Source of the DNA: Dactylosporangium siamense | GTDB lineage: Bacteria; Actinomycetota; Actinomycetes; Mycobacteriales; Micromonosporaceae | DNA: 49,966 nt | Direction: 5' to 3' | NCBI RefSeq assembly: GCF_016862795.1 | Contig: NZ_BONQ01000082.1 | Span: 1-49,966, forward strand | Part shown: positions 48,450-49,966 of the stretch, piece after piece | How the letters are laid out: each line of letters opens with the position of its first letter | How positions within the stretch are numbered: position 1 is the stretch's first letter | The notes under the pieces: model-generated | What the model saw: the letters and a program-made list of their open reading frames with translations, nothing else | What the model was told of the DNA's origin: nothing | The model's database searches: none | Position numbers and translations under genes: made by a program

Positions 48450-49622
48450 TCACTGGACCATCCGCAGGCCGTCGGTCACGGCGCCGCGCAGGTCCACGTA
48501 GCCGGCGATGCGCCGGTACACGCCGCCGTAGGCGTCGCCCGCAGCGGCGACGTCGACGAGCCGGGGCTGCGGGTAGTACCGCATGAAGAACGCCCGCACG
48601 GTGACGTCGGTGACCCGCCACCGGCCGGGCGCGACCTGGGTGAACGTGAAGCGGGGCACGACCGAATCCTGGGTGTTCTCCTTCGACCCGTCCGCGAACC
48701 GGACCAGCAGGTTGCCCAGGCCGTAGGCGACCCACTTGTCGCCGATCTTCTCGAACGGCTGCACGACGTGCACGTGCATGCCGATGATCAGGTCGATGTC
48801 GGGGCTGGCCAGCAGCTCCCGGGCGAGGCCGAGCTGGCCGCGGTCGGGCTGGTTCTGATACTCCGTGCCCCAGTGCAGCGACAGGATGACGATCTCGGCG
48901 CCGGCCTGCCGGGCCGCGCGGGCCTCGGCGAGGATCTGGCCGACGTCGATCAGGTTGGCCATCCACGGCTTGCCGGTCGGCCGGTGCAGGCCGTTGAAGC
49001 TGAAGGTGTACGACAGCTGGGCGATCTTCACGCCCCGCACGTTGACGACGTCGGGAGTGGCGGCCTCCTCCGCCGTGCGGGCGGACCCGGTGTGCCGCAG
49101 CCGCACCCGGTCGAGGTTGTCCAGGGTGCGCCGCACGCCGGCCTCGCCGTAGTCGAGAGTGTGGTTCGAGGCGGTCGAGCAGGTGTCGAAGCCGCTGTCG
49201 GCCGCCGCGTCGGCGAGCTGCGGCGGTGCGCTGAAGATCGGGTAGCCGGTGAACGGGCCCTCGGGCGGGGCCAGCGGCTGCTCGATGTGGCAGATCGCGA
49301 GGTCCGCCTGCCGGACGGTCGGGGTGACCGCAGCGAGGATCTGGGTGAAGTCGTGGCCGGTCCGGCCGGCTGAACGGGCGTCGGCGGCGGCCTGTTGGCT
49401 CAGGGCGGGCTGGACGAACAGGTCGCCGGCGGCGACGACGCTGAGGTTGGCCGGCCGGGCCGGGGCGGCGAGCAAGCCCACGGGCGGCCGATCCGACGTG
49501 GCGGGCTTGCCGGGGCCGCCGACGCCGGCGGGACGGGCCGGATGCGGATGGGGGTGGATGGGCACGCCCGTCGCCGGGACGGCCAGCACGAGGCAGAGCA
49601 GGACAACGAGCGTTCTCCGCAT
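48450..49622 (-). CDS. Exported CapA-family (PGA_cap) metallophosphoesterase-like protein
   Basis: This 390-residue protein has a signal peptide (1-19), a His/Pro-rich spacer (about 21-60), then the CapA domain (about 60-335): VVAAGDLFV, the DLAICHIEQPL strand with the family Glu, TASNHTLDYG, LSLHWGTEYQNQP, IGMHVHVVQPFE and YGLGN. A C-terminal extension of about 55 residues is specific. CapA-type proteins are linked to poly-gamma-glutamate or other cell-wall/capsule functions and keep a calcineurin-like metal site. The ATG at 49622 has only a weak ribosome site. It converges with the oxygenase gene. Confidence 0.88.
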   Translation of the reverse strand: MRRTLVVLLCLVLAVPATGVPIHPHPHPARPAGVGGPGKPATSDRPPVGLLAAPARPANLSVVAAGDLFVQPALSQQAAADARSAGRTGHDFTQILAAVTPTVRQADLAICHIEQPLAPPEGPFTGYPIFSAPPQLADAAADSGFDTCSTASNHTLDYGEAGVRRTLDNLDRVRLRHTGSARTAEEAATPDVVNVRGVKIAQLSYTFSFNGLHRPTGKPWMANLIDVGQILAEARAARQAGAEIVILSLHWGTEYQNQPDRGQLGLARELLASPDIDLIIGMHVHVVQPFEKIGDKWVAYGLGNLLVRFADGSKENTQDSVVPRFTFTQVAPGRWRVTDVTVRAFFMRYYPQPRLVDVAAAGDAYGGVYRRIAGYVDLRGAVTDGLRMVQ

Positions 49623-49966
49623 GGCGCCACTGTCACCGGGGCGGGTGAGCGCCCACCGCGTTTCGGCCAGCAGCCATACTGCCTGTCACCCGATCGCGTC
49701 CTGGCACCGTCCGGCCCCAGGTTCCGGGACGGCTGCGGACCGTGGCGGCGATGGCTCGCTCGCCGGCAGGTGCGCGGTCCGCTCACCCCGCGGTGCCGCC
49801 GGAAGGGGTGACGCCGCCGGTGGTGTTGCAGCGGCCCGGATTGTCGGCGTGGAAGCTCTGGGCGAACCGCCGGGTGATTGCTCCTGGCCCGTCCCGGCCT
49901 GACCGCAGAGGGCTGGCCCGGTAGGACCAGCCCTCGCGTGCGGTTGGAAACTATCCGGTGAAGGTT
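49623..49966. other. Right-end stretch without a confident gene
   Basis: Besides the upstream region of the CapA-like gene, a startless minus-strand frame (49783-49950) ends in RRFAQSFHADNPGRCNTTGG plus a short tail and a stop. It reads like the C-terminus of a protein, but a stop lies just before it and no start is present. It may be a relic or chance. Confidence 0.3.
49909..49934. terminator. Hairpin near the right edge
   Basis: AGGGCTGG (49909-49916) and CCAGCCCT (49927-49934) form a perfect 8-bp stem with a 10-nt loop. It probably ends a gene lying beyond the right edge. Confidence 0.45.

Noticed and set aside
1-49966. tRNA, rRNA, riboswitch, transposase or integrase genes
   Set aside because: No cloverleaf-like segment, rRNA motif, known riboswitch core or recombinase motif was recognised by eye. 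A covariance-model search could still find a small RNA.

Overview
This window is chromosomal DNA from a very GC-rich actinobacterium. The codon pattern (third position almost always G or C), frequent GTG starts, ATGA/GTGA stop-start overlaps, leaderless-type promoters, an actinobacterial DsbA-VKOR pair and a DUF6745/TIGR02996 neighbourhood suggest Micromonosporaceae or a close relative. That placement is inference. I see no tRNA, rRNA, CRISPR array, transposase or integrase.

Left part (1-12.7 kb): after two small hypothetical genes comes a six-gene minus-strand operon, 7370 down to 997. It encodes CopC, a YcnI-type copper protein, a CopD-CtaG fusion, a DsbA-like thioredoxin, a VKOR-type quinone-coupled oxidase and a CopC-CopD fusion. 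Almost every junction overlaps by 1-4 bases. The products look like one envelope system for handling copper and maturing exported thiol/copper proteins, perhaps cytochrome oxidase. A CDF zinc exporter is divergent from it behind a dyad-rich promoter. An HxlR regulator and an NmrA-type oxidoreductase then share an operator region. A ZIP-like transporter, a DUF1269 protein and a YihY/BrkB membrane protein follow.

Signalling island (12.9-27.4 kb): a CHASE3 hybrid histidine kinase with two receivers and an HPt domain; a membrane-anchored NB-ARC/WD40 STAND protein whose 13-14 blades are nearly identical; a DUF4118-GAF histidine kinase; a free GAF protein; and an 1820-residue protein joining a Ser/Thr kinase, an AAA ATPase, a helical-repeat region, GAF domains and a histidine kinase.

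Middle (27.4-38.7 kb): relics of ZIP and YihY genes flank a DUF7144 protein in the same order and orientation as the intact genes at 10.2-12.7 kb. Next are a diacylglycerol-kinase-like enzyme coupled to a metallophosphoesterase, a GH5 hydrolase, DUF6226 and DinB-like proteins, a secreted CBM2-GH5-X2-CBM46 endoglucanase with a good promoter and terminator, a membrane protein, and an ECF-type sigma factor with a SnoaL-like tail divergent from a DHFR-like reductase across a perfect 11-bp dyad.

Right part (38.7-50 kb): a small graveyard holds an RHS fragment and two 3'-end relics of a 133-residue protein whose intact gene lies at 43959. A DUF4360 secreted protein, a hemerythrin, an XRE-STAND regulator and a small membrane protein follow. 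The most novel-looking unit is 43959-48355: the 133-residue protein and a DUF6745 protein on one strand, divergent by only 35 bp from a leaderless LRR/TIGR02996 gene coupled to a 2-oxoglutarate/Fe(II) oxygenase. A CapA-like protein closes the window.
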